NCBI GenBank assembly: GCA_017893485.1
Contig: JACEHZ010000600.1
Coordinates: forward strand, 310,001 to 374,000
DNA from: Hemerocallis citrina
Taxonomy: Eukaryota > Streptophyta > Magnoliopsida > Asparagales > Asphodelaceae
Length of the DNA stretch: 64,000 bases
Reading direction: 5' to 3'
Shown here: positions 11,285 through 22,545 of the stretch, in pieces
How the letters are laid out: each line of letters begins with the position of its first letter
Numbering within the stretch: position 1 is the stretch's first letter
Notes under the pieces: model-generated
Databases searched by the model: none
What the model was told of the DNA's origin: nothing
Seen by the model: the letters and a program-made list of their open reading frames with translations, nothing else
Position numbers and translations under genes: made by a program

Positions 11285-11720
11285 AGTCTACTACAATTTC
11301 TTAGTTATAAGTTTCCTCAAAATAGATATATCAAAAAAAAAAAGTTTCCTCAAAATACTGTATCTCTAACACTGAATTCTTCAAAAAATACAGTAGGGTC
11401 GAAATACTGAAATACTTCAACTGTACAGTCTTGTAAAGTTCATATAAAATTCAATTCTTTATGAAAATTTGATTTCTTAGACTTTTCAGAAAGTTTAACG
11501 AGTCTACTACAATTTCTTAGTTATAAGTTTCCTCAAAATACTGTATTTATAACCCTGAATTCTTCTAAATATACAGTAATGTCGAAATACTGAAATACCG
11601 TCACTGTATGGTCTTGAAAAATTCATAAAAAATTTAATTCTTTTTGAAAATTTAATTTCTTAGACATTTCAGAAATTTTAACGAGTCTCTTACAATTTCT
11701 TAGTTCTGATTTTTCTCAAA
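11285..11720. repeat. Roughly 185-215-bp tandem repeat in the outer solo LTR
   Basis: The landmark CTACTACAATTTCTTAG (TCTTACAATTTCTTAG in the last copy) recurs near 11290, 11504 and 11687. Units share a TTTCCTCAAAATACTGTAT-type block. The first unit is longer because of an A-rich insertion with a local duplication. Confidence 0.75.
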
Positions 11721-13147
11721 AACCGAAATGTGTACAGATTTTCAGCAACCAGTCAACTACTAACCAGTTCTGAATTTAGATTTTATTAAAATAGTAAACG
11801 ACCTCCAAATCTTATGAAATTTTAAAGGGATGTTCATGGCACATACAGGATGCTCTCAAAAAAGTTTTAGCTCTAGATTCCTACTATTTTATTTGATACG
11901 ATTTTTTGATGTGTAAACAAAATTCAAAATAGTAACTTTTCTTTGATAATTTAGCAACTTTGTGTACAAATTTATATCTAATTCATTCAATATAATCATA
12001 ATATATTAACATGCACCCAAACAACATCATTTCAAATTATTTACAAAATAATCTCCCATTTAGCATGCATTTCATTTAAATATCATCATCACCACTACTC
12101 AATGTATAATCAATAGTATATATCAATTTTTCTACACATGCATAATATTAAAATTTTAGAAAGTTCAAGAAGACACCCACCTTAATTGAAGCAAAAAAAT
12201 GAACTCCTAGTAGATGGCTCCTAGCTCTAAGAATGAGATTCCCTTCTCCTCCTAGCAAGTCTTCCTACCTCCAAGAAAGAACTCAAATAACTTTTTTTTT
12301 TCTTTTCTTATCTTTCTTATCTTTTGTTTCTTTTCATTTTTGATGCAAGATTTCATGAAGAAAATAGATGGTATGTATAGGGTTAAATGGGTGAATGAAG
12401 AGACACCCATTACCCAAAATATAAATGTTCATTATCAAAATTAAACACCCACCACTATTACTACCACAAACTCCCAAACTCTTCATCTCCCTTCATGAAT
12501 TGGCCAACCCTTGGATTTTCCACATGTGCACACTTCTCATTTAGTTAGTTATTATTTATTTGATTGTACATATTGTTACATGACAAGTGTAGGATAAAAA
12601 AATGTTATTAAAAATGTAGATTAACTAATTGGCTTTTCTTTTAAAATAATTTTTCTAATGGGTTTTAAGATGATCTTTAGGCCTTTGGGTTTTTATTAAA
12701 AATTAATAAACAAAATTAGAAGAAAAAGTGTGTACGACATCTTAAAAAATTTTAGAAATAAAATGCACATAAAATTTCACATGCAATGCACATACCAAAT
12801 ATTAAAAATTAATTTGAGAAAACAAAAAGCAGTCAAAAAAACAAAACATGTATATTTAATAATGTTACTGATATTTCAAGTAACGGAAATTATACGTAAT
12901 GGACATGTGTATTGAAACCACGTGCAATGTACATAAAACACAAAGATTAAAATAAATATTTTGAGTTGGCTAAAAATAGGATTGAAATTAGTTTTGAGAA
13001 AACAGAAAACATATAAATAATTAGAATATGATATTTATATAAAAATACGTTACGAATATTACTGGTAACGGTACAAAATACACGTGTGTAACACGCGAGG
13101 GCAAAATTGTCATTACTCAATTTTGCGGGGTGTTGCAACGTATGTGC

Positions 13148-14514
13148 AGAAGGATGAGTACGGGAATACACATTTTAAACAATAGTGCATAAACACACAA
13201 TTCCAATTGGATGATTTGATCACATGTGAACAAAATCCCAAGTTTTTCTTGAAAGAAAATGTGGAGTATAGTCAACATATTTTATTGTGAAAAAACTAAC
13301 GAAATTCCAGTAGATCTGGGTAGCAAAAACCACACAACTGGAAGGAGTAACGTGAAGCCTCCAACAATTCTGGAAGGCTGAGAATAAATTAAGAGAAAGA
13401 AAAGAAAAATCTCTCACACACACACACATTGGTGGGTATAAGTGCCTTGTTCAAGGTTGGGTCAATCTTTATCTCGTCGTTATTGTTGTCCTAGAGCTAA
13501 AACGTGCATGTGATGCGATCCTAGCTCCTGCAAAATCTATGAATATCCAGGAGACCAAATACATAACCTGAAATTTAGATTACCAAAAATGCTAATACTT
13601 CTTCCACATAAGTAAAAGTTATTTCGATCTACCTAGAGAACTCAAGTCATCGCTGCTACTGCAATCTACCATGCCTTTTTTTTGTTTTGCATATGCCAAG
13701 AAAACTGCAGTCATTTCCATTACTCCTAAAAAATTGTGGATATTCCGGTCCCAAGTGCTCGTAGTACTCCAAACCAAACAAACTTCTCCAATATTCAAAT
13801 AGCAAGTGGTCCCTAGTTTCTAACTCAGACACTCTGTTTCTGCACCAAACTTTTACAAGTCAGGATGGTGTTGCTTAGCACTAATCAAAGGAAGACTCTG
13901 AGAGACACCTTAGCTTTCGAGATCACTGAGGGCCACGGTGAACAAATTATACCTCAAGTTGGTGACCACTTACACTAGTATATGGATGATTATTGGGCGC
14001 GCGCATTCTTTGATATTTTCAATTCCTAGAACATTCATAAGTGGACCTTGTCCCGGTCCTTAATTTTATTGTATTGTTTTTTTGAGGATGCAATTATTAA
14101 GATTGTCTATTTTAATAACTCAAAAGTAGTTTCTACAAAAGAAAAAACTCAAAAGTAGAGTAAAAAGTCTAAAATAAAAGCTGACTTCTCAAATCACGTG
14201 GAGCTCAATCCGCGTTGAGTCCATAAAATATGTGTGATCAACGCTGACATCTCAAATCTAATCTTCGACATTTCGCCATGGGACCCTGCATTAATTTCTC
14301 CTTAATTTATGCAGCCCACAATATTGTTATTATTAGTATTACAAATTAAAACTTTAATTTATCTTCGCAAGTTTCCTTTTTTTTTCTTCTAAGTTGGTCA
14401 GCATTCAAATCACTTTTTCCTCCATCTCTTTCATTCAAAGTTCTGGCCGCTATCAAAAATTATTCTTCACATGGAAAAACAAACAAAGATATATCGACCT
14501 CTACTTTTCAGAGA
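13148..14514. other. No gene recognised
   Basis: AT-rich unique-looking sequence to the right of the interrupted hairpin. It holds a short CA run near 13415-13428 and a CG-alternating GCGCGCGC near 13996. Open frames are short and have no motif I recognise. Confidence 0.5.
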
Positions 14515-14579
14515 ATTTTTTTAATGCCAATTTTTAAAGCTACTTGCAAAAAAAAAAAAAAAAAAAAAAAAGTTGCCAC

Positions 14580-14960
14580 TTGCCATACTATTGACGTTCG
14601 TGGACTTAACAATTAAACTCGCCGTTTCTAATAGCGAGTTTAGTTGCCATTCCCAACGACGAATTTAGTTGTTTCACGCTCGCCATTGGGACACGACGAG
14701 TCTAGTTCTGATTTTATTAGACACTCGATGTTCCCAACGGCGAGTTTAGTTTTTAAAAAAATCAAAAAACTCATCATTCCTAATAGCGATGACCTTTGTA
14801 TTAAACTCGTTGTTGGAAACGATGACTGTGAAGTTTTTCACATTTTCCAAAGAGTGAAAACTCTTTGTTGGATTACAAAAGAATAACTCGCCGTTCCCAA
14901 CAGCGAGGGGAAAAGAGCTAAACTCGTCGTTCCCGACAGCGAGTTTACTGGACCACCACT
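14580..14960 (+). repeat. Left subterminal array of CTCGCCGTT/AACGGCGAG motifs
   Basis: About ten degenerate copies, in both orientations, of a palindromic AACTCGCCGTTCCCAACRGCGAG unit spaced 20-60 bases apart. The mirror array lies at 16520-16850. Such arrays are commonly transposase-binding sites. Confidence 0.7.
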
Positions 14961-15563
14961 TTATTAACCTGAATTCATTAACTTCCAAAAACATTCACCA
15001 AGTCTCTTTCTAACCCTTATTCATCTCCTTCCTCATTGAAAAAAAATTAGCTCTCATCTTCGTCTTCTACCTCAATGGTTGGTAGACAAGTTCACTTGGT
15101 GGAATCTCTAACATTCCCCAACAAATCTCTAGTCGCTACGGTCTTTTTTTTATCACAAGTAATAACATAAAGGTATGTTTTTACATGAGTCATACAATGT
15201 ATTTGGATATGGTTAGGGTTAGGATTAGGATTATACTGTAACTTTAAATTGAATGTAGGGTTAGGGTTAAGGTTAGGAATTGGAGAGGGGTTGTGTTTGG
15301 TTTGAAGTTAAGGTTCGGTTTATATTATGCACATGAAGTGTTTGATGAATTGCGTAAGTGATCAACTTGTTCGTTATGCACATTCGGTGTTCGATGTAAT
15401 GCATTAGTGGTGACATTTGAATGTAGGTGACCCCATGTTTGTTAGTGGTGACTTGTTTGTGATCAATTGCATTCGTATGTAGTAGTTGTACCTAAGAATT
15501 GTTAAAAGGCAAGCCGAGAAATGCAATGTAGTTAATTTTATCTCTAACATTTTTTGGCTCATA

Positions 15564-15841
15564 ATGACACGACCTAGCGGTTCTGGACGCCATCATCCTA
15601 CTGCATCCGAGCGAGAGAACGCTCCTGCAGTGGTAAGAGTTACTTTTTATATGTCCGAACTCCATGATATATATATCTTTCATCCAACTAGTATCAATTA
15701 ACATCAGCTATAATTTCATCCGTTGTAGGATGTTATTGACACCCCTATCGATGTCCCCCAAACACCACATACAACTGCAACAAGAGCATCATCGTCGTTA
15801 AGGAACCGCCATGAAATATTGACTTCACCTTTTGATGCATA
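15564..15841 (+). CDS. Possible two-exon small ORF inside the TIR element
   Basis: An ATG at 15564 opens a 23-codon exon beginning MTRPSGSGRHHPTASE that ends at GTGGTAAGAG, a good splice donor. After TTGTAG at 15728 the frame continues as DVIDTPIDVPQTPHTTATRA and stops near 15841. Together this gives about 60 residues rich in Ser, Thr, Pro and basic residues. I do not recognise the product. It could be the N-terminal remnant of an element-encoded protein left in an internally deleted copy, or chance. It is bounded on both sides by the element's inverted ends. Confidence 0.3.
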
Positions 15842-16519
15842 ATGTCGACCTTGGATTTTAATAATCCATTCAGCTCAATCACAGTTAGCAATTTTATATA
15901 TCTTATTCACTAGTTCGTGTTTTCTAATATTACGATCAACCCAAATTACTTCTGATTAAGCACTTTTATCACTGTATCCCACTTTCGGGTTACAAAAGCC
16001 TTCTCCCCGTAATAACACCCAAACATGAATTTTGTATTCCATACCTACGCATAAATGAACAAATTAATTACTATATTGTCATGATGAGAATCAACCCACC
16101 CTCATTTGGACATTTCGTAAAACACTGTGTGGGCATCCGAAATGTCCCCACAACCAACATAGATAACACATAGTTTTTAACTATAACTAACTAATTTAAG
16201 AGTTCTCAATCCTAACCGTACAATTTGAAGCAATAGAAACATAATTTATGTTTCATATTTTACAATTTGAAAAAATAAGAAATAGTACATTTATGGAGAT
16301 GATAGTCTTGATTCTGATAATGAGAGAAGAATGAGCGTGTTTCAGAATCTATGGAAAATTCACTACACCTCAATGAAGGCCAAGAAGAACGAAACTAGGA
16401 TTTTGGATTGATGTAAAACCGAAGAGAAGAATTAGTCGAGAGTCTGAGAGAGAGAGAGAGAGAGAGAAAATATAGAAGAGTCAAATTAAGTCCGGTAAGT
16501 GAAGTACGGACCCAGTAGA

Positions 16520-16850
16520 CTCGCTATTTCGAACGACGAGTGTAACATATTTGTCCTCGCTGTTGGGAATAGCGAGCTATTCTATGAAGTTCATTTGAAA
16601 ATTTCACCAAGTACAACTAAGAGTTTTCACTCTCTGGGAAATGTGAAAAACTTCACAGTCGCCGTTCTCAACTGCGAGTTTAGTACAAAGGTCCTAGCTA
16701 TTGGGAACGGCGAGTTAATTTGAAGTTTTTTAAACTAAACTCGTTGTTGGGAACAATGAGTGTCTAATAAAATTAGAACTAGACTCGCCGTGTCCCAACA
16801 GCGAGTGTGAAACAACTAAACTCGCCGTTGGGAATGGCGAGTCTAGTTTT
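16520..16850 (-). repeat. Right subterminal array, inverted relative to 14580-14960
   Basis: Carries the same motif in both orientations, including long inverted matches to the left end such as the AGAGTGAAAACTCTTTG / AAGAGTTTTCACTCTCTG pair and the TCTAATAAAATTAGAACTAGACTCG region. Confidence 0.75.
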
Positions 16851-17985
16851 TGAGTTCACGAGCGCAAATAGCTTGACAACTGTCTTTTTTTGCAAATAGT
16901 TTTTAAAATTTGACATTAAAAAAAGTTTCCTTTGAGAGACTGCATAATTAATGTATCTAACAAAATTTTCCAACCTTTGGACACTAGTATAATGCACGTG
17001 CGATGCACGCCTATAAAATATATAGTCATTGATTAAATATAATACTCATAAGAAAATATATATTAAATTATTTAACAGCCTACATAAAAAATGTGTTCTC
17101 AAAATAAAGGAAACCAATTAGCAATTAAGCTACAATAGTCTAGTTAGGATAAATCATTCACCATCAATGTTAAATTCCAACAAACATTGCCCATATATAT
17201 ATAGAATCAGTCTAAATCGGGTAAATGCTTAGCAAAACCAATATAAACATCAAAATTGAAATGTACGCTGCCCAATCTAACTGATGTCTTCTGTAATCCC
17301 TCAGAAAGAAATCCCTACAAACCACACAACAATCCTATTATCCATATTCATCTCACTGTTCTGCATTGCAATAAACAAACCAATCAATATCTACTCAAAC
17401 TCAAGTAAGCAATTACCATCCCACCTGAAAGCATGCAGCATCAACAGCACCAAACAGAGCAATAAACACCCAAGCCGACAACCAAGTCTATATGTCTATA
17501 AGTCTTTACTCTGCAATCAACCAACTCCAAAGTTCTGTGTGTACCAACTCCAAAGTTCTGTGTGTCTAACTCCCTTGCAACGAATATTGCTAACATTTAG
17601 TAACGAAGCCAATGCTTCTCTTAATAGAAACATCTCGACATTACAATATCCCTAGCAATGTTCATGTCAATCAATAAAAGTTGGAGAAAATAGATACTTA
17701 ACGATGCTTAATTTAGGGGACTAATATCTTAGAAATCATATTGCTAATAAATAAAGCTCTTTGCTTTGAATAAACTATCAATAAACAAATTCCTCTGTTT
17801 AGATGGTTTTCCTTTTCACCAAAATGACATGACATGTACATGATAAGATTGATTAAGGAAAAACATAACAACAATTACCCAATCTCATAAGAAAATTAAT
17901 TGTAATACAAAAACAGTTACCCTATTGTTAGGATGCTCATTCTGCGAGTTGGTATGCTGGTGAGGGAGCTGATAGAGAGACTGAT

Positions 17986-18175
17986 CATTCTCAGTACTAC
18001 AGGGTGCAAGTCAAGGTGATGACTTGATGAATTCGGATTTTTGAAACTTAGAACTTCCCTGATCTTGATGTGGTTGGTTTGTATTATAAGTATGGCATTT
18101 TGAGAAGCTAACCAAGTTACTGACTTAAGCTTTGGTGATCCTATTCTTGACTTGCACCCTATAGTACTGAGAATG
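17986..18175 (+). repeat. 30-bp inverted repeat that could form a small-RNA-like hairpin
   Basis: Arm 17986-18015 (starting CATTCTCAGTACTA) pairs with 18146-18175 (ending TAGTACTGAGAATG) over 30 bases with one mismatch, around a loop of 130 bases. The pairing stops abruptly at both arm ends. The length and near-perfection would suit a young MIRNA-like precursor or a MITE remnant. I do not recognise either arm as a known microRNA. Confidence 0.55.
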
Positions 18176-19572
18176 TCTTAAAGAAAAACATTCTATTTGT
18201 ATACCAATTCCGTGCATTTATATCCACCATTTTGTTTTTGCTTAAAGTTCAGTTGGAAATAGACGACTATCAACCCTTTTTCTTGATATATATGGATCAG
18301 ACCATGGACGATAGAAATTTGGGGCACTAATAATATACGTGACCTCTCTATTGATTTTTGATTGAAATGTACCACACGTTCTTGTTCCCCATTGCTCGAG
18401 GGGTTTGATGGTTTTTGCCTCTTCCATTCAAGTGAATCCCTAATCATCATCTACGTTTAACTTTAAGTGAGAAAGTTAGTTGCTAGAGTTGCCGTCTTTA
18501 ATATGGTTCAGAAATTTTTGAGCTATAATAAGTGTAAGTTATTCAAGTTATTTTCACATTATTGTGGTATGGAATAAGAGAATCAACTCTCTTTGTCCCT
18601 CTCATGCTTCTGTTTCCTTGTTCACATTTTTTCTTTGACTATTCTGTGTAACCAAAAGCAGCCTATTCTTTCCACTGACTTAAGAAGAAATATCATATAG
18701 TCTAATGATTTCAGATGTTTGTCTTTAATGCCGATAATTGTGATGCCATCTACATTCTATCTCATAATTATATTTACTATGACGTGGTTTATTATACAGT
18801 AGAATTTTGGCATGAATTCTTTTCCATTATCCTTATTAGGAAGCCTTAAAGAAGCTTGCTTCGAGACCATTACAGTAGAAGGGTAAGATTGCGACGATGA
18901 TTTCCACAATGTCGGGATGGTAATCCAATAGTTTAGTCGTGCATTGACCTTTTAGAATAGTTACACCAGTTATTTAATCTTTGTTTATATAAGGATAATG
19001 TGTTTGTGTTGCTGTGTACAAGGGTTAATGGGCAATTATGTAATAGGAATCTGCGTGCTTTCTATGTAAAATTGTATGTAGAGTGTTTTTCATTCCATTG
19101 TAAACATAATTTATATGAGGGGGAAGGTTGATGTTTGTAACAGGTTTTATCAAGAAATATGATCCAATTTTTCCAAGTGTTTTTTGCTAATATGAGTTTC
19201 AGAATATGAGTTTCAGAAAGACCTGATTAAAATGAAATATAGTATAATGCATACATAGAAAAACTATAAGAAAAATAGAACAATATGTACTGATGCCCAA
19301 GAAATATTTAAGAGTTGCTACCTTTGGAAGTTGATGACTTTACCCAATAATGGTGAGATTGTCAACATGATTAAGTGAAAAAACTTTTCAGGCAGAGAGC
19401 TTGTGGACAGATAGTAGGTAGATTCATCAGCCAATATAAACAGATACTCCCAAGTCAGACCTAAATAATAGGTAGATTCATCAGCAAAGAAGGATCCAAC
19501 TAATCAACAGACAGATCAGAAAAAAATATATGATTCAACAGTACATTTTATATCCTTTTAAGGGAGACATAC

Positions 19573-19857
19573 CTGTTCATGTTGCCTTTAGTTTTGTATA
19601 TAGATCCTTCAGATCTTTCTTCTTTGAATCTGATCCTCTATAGTTAGCTTCAAACTCTTCAACATCAGCTTCTGTAACCTACACAACCAAAAGAAAAAGG
19701 GATCCCTTATATGTAGAGTGAATATAAAAAAGCATGCTAGCAATTTTATTATCTCAGTTGTTACAATTTATCTCAATAACCTAAAATCACAGGATACCTT
19801 TTTGTACAATGTCCTGAAGAACTCTTTCAGATTGTTAACAGCTTCTCCAGATAAGTC
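19573..19857 (-). pseudogene. Captured exons of a DnaJ (DNAJC9/dnaJ6-like) chaperone gene
   Basis: Two exons on the minus strand. Exon 19798-19857 encodes DLSGEAVNNLKEFFRTLYKK and ends at a GTATCC donor; its acceptor is CTAG. Exon 19573-19678, after a GTGTAG acceptor, encodes VTEADVEEFEANYRGSDS followed by a Lys/Asp-rich stretch. This pattern is characteristic of the region just after the J domain in plant dnaJ6/DNAJC9-type proteins, which act as Hsp70 co-chaperones. Near 19585 one G of an expected Lys-Gly-Asn-Met segment is missing, giving a frameshift and TGA. The J domain itself and the downstream exons are absent. Preserved splice sites show genomic (not retro-) capture, consistent with the enclosing Helitron. 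Confidence 0.75.
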
Positions 19858-20177
19858 CTAGTTGACATAAAAAACATTAGGAGCATGACAATATCCTGAA
19901 TATATATAGACTGTGAAATGTTAGAACATAATGATAGTAACTTTTACATATAACTATAATTTCTCTCAAATGAATATTGTTTAGACCAGTATATTTAAGT
20001 TGTCTGTAATTGTTCCTGGGGACTCAAGATGCATGAATAATACCGTCAATCTCTCATGCATGAATAATGCACGTGCAATGCATGCCTTAATAAAAATATT
20101 TTTAAAAATAAAAACTCTGACATAGTGAAGACTCGAACCTAAGGCCTTCAATCATTCTTTTATTAATATTAAATAGA

Positions 20178-20599
20178 TAGCTCATACATACATAGAGGTT
20201 CCATTACATTACAAATCTGATATGTGGTAATATAGAGGGCAACATAACAACTCGTTATATTGCTCATAAAAAAGACTTAGTGTCATTTATTAAACCTCAT
20301 ATTGTTCCATTACCAATCTGATGTACGGGCTAATCATTAAAAAATTCATAAAAAAGACTTACAGAAACCCTGATTGATCTAAAAACACACTAGCGAGAAC
20401 ATTTCTGCATAGCCTGTGGAGTATCACTCACACTTGTCTGCTTCCTGTTTGCGAACTTCCACATGTTTTTGTGTATACTTGCTGTCGCCTTGTAAGCAAT
20501 GAATGAACATCGGCAATGCCATCATCACAATTTAGCACTCATATCCACTGATTGAGCAATGCTATACAATTTGGAGTTAATCTGCAGTCCATATTAAGA
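20178..20599. other. No gene recognised
   Basis: AT-rich stretch with a partly duplicated CATAAAAAAGACTTA segment (near 20266 and 20352). No coding or transposon signature is seen. Confidence 0.4.
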
Positions 20600-20821
20600 A
20601 ATAAAAGGGTTACCTCAAAACGTCGGTGTCACAGGGGGAAGTGGCGGCAGTGCGTGGTGGCGATGCGGCGACAGGATGGACCGTCGGTGCGGCGGCAAGG
20701 CGAAGCTTCGGTGCGGTGGCAGGGCAGAGCGACGGGAGAGCGAAGGAAAGTTGCGTGAGGGGGAGGTGAAGCGACAGTGGGCTGCGAAACATCGATGTGG
20801 CAGGGGGAAGCAGTGGCAGTG
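20600..20821 (+). repeat. GC-rich tandem repeat, continued at 39615-39720
   Basis: Degenerate units of GCGGCGGCAAGG/GGTGCGGTGGCAGGG type with a longer period containing CAGGGGGAAG and GAGCGACGGGAG. The same pattern resumes at 39615 (GCGATGCGGCGGCAG, then GAGCGACGGGAGGGCAAATGAAAG), so the solo LTR at 20822-39614 was inserted into this repeat. Long open frames on both strands here are composition artefacts. Confidence 0.7.
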
Positions 20822-21578
20822 TGTAACACCCCACATTTTTTATTTTAATTAAAAATGCATTTTTTTCAATTTTTGCACGTATGATGCACGTGCTAATTTT
20901 CCATCTCTTTTTCTTACTCTCATTTACTATTTTAGCATGCATAATCTTGTTTAGCCTTTTTATCAAACTCATGAACCTAAAGAGAGATTCTAGCCCATTA
21001 GGAGTGTAACATCACGATCTATTTTATATATATATATTCGTATATATTTCATTTTATGAGAAATTGAGACCGTAAGTATTTTTGCATACATAATTTCATA
21101 TGTTTTTCTAGAGTCCAATATTTTTCTTCATAGCCTAATATACTGATTATTCTTTTTGCTTCCTACAAGAGTTATTTTAAAGCCTAAATAACATCCTAGG
21201 CCAAATTCTAGCCCATTATAGTTATTTTAGGTATTTCTCCTTGGGCCCATGATTTTTGGCCCAAATGGTAAACCCATTTAGTTTATTCCTCTTTTAATTA
21301 TGGTGACTTGTAGTGTAGACTCAATGATAGACAATTAATAAATTAGTGCATGAACAACTTAAGAATGGGGGACACTAGGGTAGCACGTGCATGCAACATG
21401 GTGTGCATTGCACACTCTTTTTTTAGGCCGGAATGGATCTAAGAGAGAGGGAGAGATGGGAGTAGTGGTGAGGTAGTTTCTCAAGTCATGGGTGGTTATG
21501 GCAACTTCCAAACTCATCCTAGCCTTTAATCCCCAACTAGTTGATCAAATCCTAGCCATTCAATCCACCCAAAATTAA

Positions 21579-21586
21579 GTATAAAT
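21579..21586 (+). promoter_or_regulatory. Probable TATA box of the 5' LTR promoter
   Basis: GTATAAATG lies about 0.57 kb into the LTR and is repeated at the same place in the 3' LTR (near 34095). Transcription would begin about 30 bases further on, near the CTTAGTACACTAG segment. This is inference from position only. Confidence 0.4.
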
Positions 21587-22294
21587 GCCCCATAGTTTCT
21601 TCTCATCTTAGTACACTAGAAAATTTATTAAAGAGAGAAAAGAATTAGAGTGAGAAAAGATTGAGAATTTTGGGGAGAAAAAGATTGAGTAGATTCTAGT
21701 GTGAGTGTTCATCCAAAGAAGGTCTGGAATCACACTAGGAGAGGCTCGGTTTTGCTACACCTAGGAGGAGAAGGATCTTTCGTGCATTCTAAAGGATTTT
21801 CTCAAAGCTTTCTATTCGTGTTTCTTCAAAAAGGTGGGTGTTTCTCATGACTTCTACTTTAGATACCATGTTAGGTTGTGTGCTAAGTGTGCGAGAATAA
21901 ATGAATGCCATTATTTTGCTCTTTGATTATACCATGATTAAAGTAAGAATGGAACACAAGTGAAATTGTATGAAATGAATGGGTGAACTTAATGAAATGA
22001 TATGATTAATGTTATGTTATTTTTGATTTTAATCTAGCATGTTAAATTGGAATAAATGTTTATCTCTGTAGGAAAATGATGATTATGGGAAAAATACCTT
22101 TTTTTTAAGAAGTCGTGGTTGTGTGGAAATACTAGTCGTAAGAATCCCTACGTTAATTAGTAAACCATGCTTGTGGTGATGGTAGTCAAATAAAGTTGCA
22201 TGTTCGTGTTGATAAAGGAACATATTACAGTTAAACTAAAATATTGTGTACTGATCGAAAGAAAAAAAGAAACGTTTCCATTATTTCAAATTTT

Positions 22295-22545
22295 AATATT
22301 GATCAGTCGACCGAATAGATGTAGTAGTCGACTGACCTGATTATTAAATCCTTCGAGTTTAAAACACTGCAGAACAGCCGACTGGTCTGAGTAACAGTCG
22401 ACTGTCCTGATCCTTTTCGAGTTTTAAATCTTTTCAGAACAGCCGACTGGTCATGTTTAGCAGTCGACTATCCCGACCATTTTCTTGAATATTTTTCTTT
22501 TGCTGAACAGTCGACTGGCTATATTTTGAGTCGACTGTCTAGATT
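22295..22545 (+). repeat. Cluster of AGTCGACTG palindromes in LTR
   Basis: Eight copies or near-copies of AGTCGACTGnCC or AGCCGACTGGTC in 250 bases. The same cluster is at 34810-35060 in the 3' LTR and 49288-49725 in an independent solo LTR. Confidence 0.8.

Larger units (their letters stand above)
6640..13137 (-). mobile_element. Gypsy-type solo LTR (minus), itself split by a nested solo LTR
   Basis: It starts TGTAATACCCCGAATTCC and ends GCGGGGTGTTGCA, with a perfect 5-bp TSD ACGTA at 6635-6639 and 13138-13142. Removing the nested LTR leaves about 3.3 kb. The right end (on the minus strand, the LTR 5' end) closely resembles that of the solo LTR at 47661-51434, both reading a TGYAACACCCCGCAAAATT-type start. 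The left end resembles the 3' end of the Tekay-like LTRs at 21005 and 33517. No PBS, coding region or second LTR is present, so this is a recombination remnant. Confidence 0.85.
14515..16930. mobile_element. Nonautonomous TIR DNA transposon with long inverted ends
   Basis: The left 480 bases and right 440 bases are inverted copies. The outer parts share TTTTTTTAATGYC and a TTGCAAAAAAA block. The inner parts share many copies of an ACTCGCCGTTSCCAACRGCGAGT motif. Possible 9-bp flanks TTTCAGAGA (14506-14514) and TTTGAGAGA (16931-16939) differ at one position, which would fit a Mutator-like element; however the dense palindromic subterminal motifs are also seen in CACTA elements. The extreme ends do not match perfectly, so the boundaries are provisional. 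No transposase domain is visible. Confidence 0.7.
16983..20177 (-). mobile_element. Helitron (minus) carrying DnaJ exon fragments
   Basis: On the minus strand the 3' end reads CGTGCATCGCACG hairpin, then CATTATACTAG followed by T; CTAG plus a nearby hairpin is the Helitron 3' signature. The 5' end at 20177 reads TCTATTTAATATTAATAA preceded by A, similar to the TCTCTAATATTATAATG ends of the Helitrons at 42724 and 57682, and both continue into an AAGGCCTT segment. Helitrons insert between A and T without a TSD, as here. No RepHel protein is visible, so it is nonautonomous. It contains two DnaJ exons and a 30-bp inverted repeat. The 5' end is less certain than the 3' end because a second hairpin-like segment lies at 20060-20095. 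Confidence 0.65.

Noticed and set aside
15210..15275. TTAGGGTTAGGATTAGG-like runs resembling telomeric repeat
   Set aside because: Only a few degenerate units, mixed with GGTTAAGG variants; the plant telomere unit is TTTAGGG. Not an interstitial telomere block.
17284..17655. 123-codon open frame in the Helitron
   Set aside because: No recognisable motif, no splice or transposon-protein pattern, and a local direct duplication (CCAACTCCAAAGTTCTGTGTG) inside it; probably chance.
20060..20177. A separate small Helitron based on the GCACGTGCAATGCATGCC segment
   Set aside because: The hairpin-like segment lacks a CTAG end; the 20177 terminus fits better as the 5' end of the larger minus-strand Helitron.
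20600..20972. Several overlapping Pro/His/Arg-rich frames
   Set aside because: Compositional frames across a GC-rich tandem repeat; the frame also crosses the LTR border.
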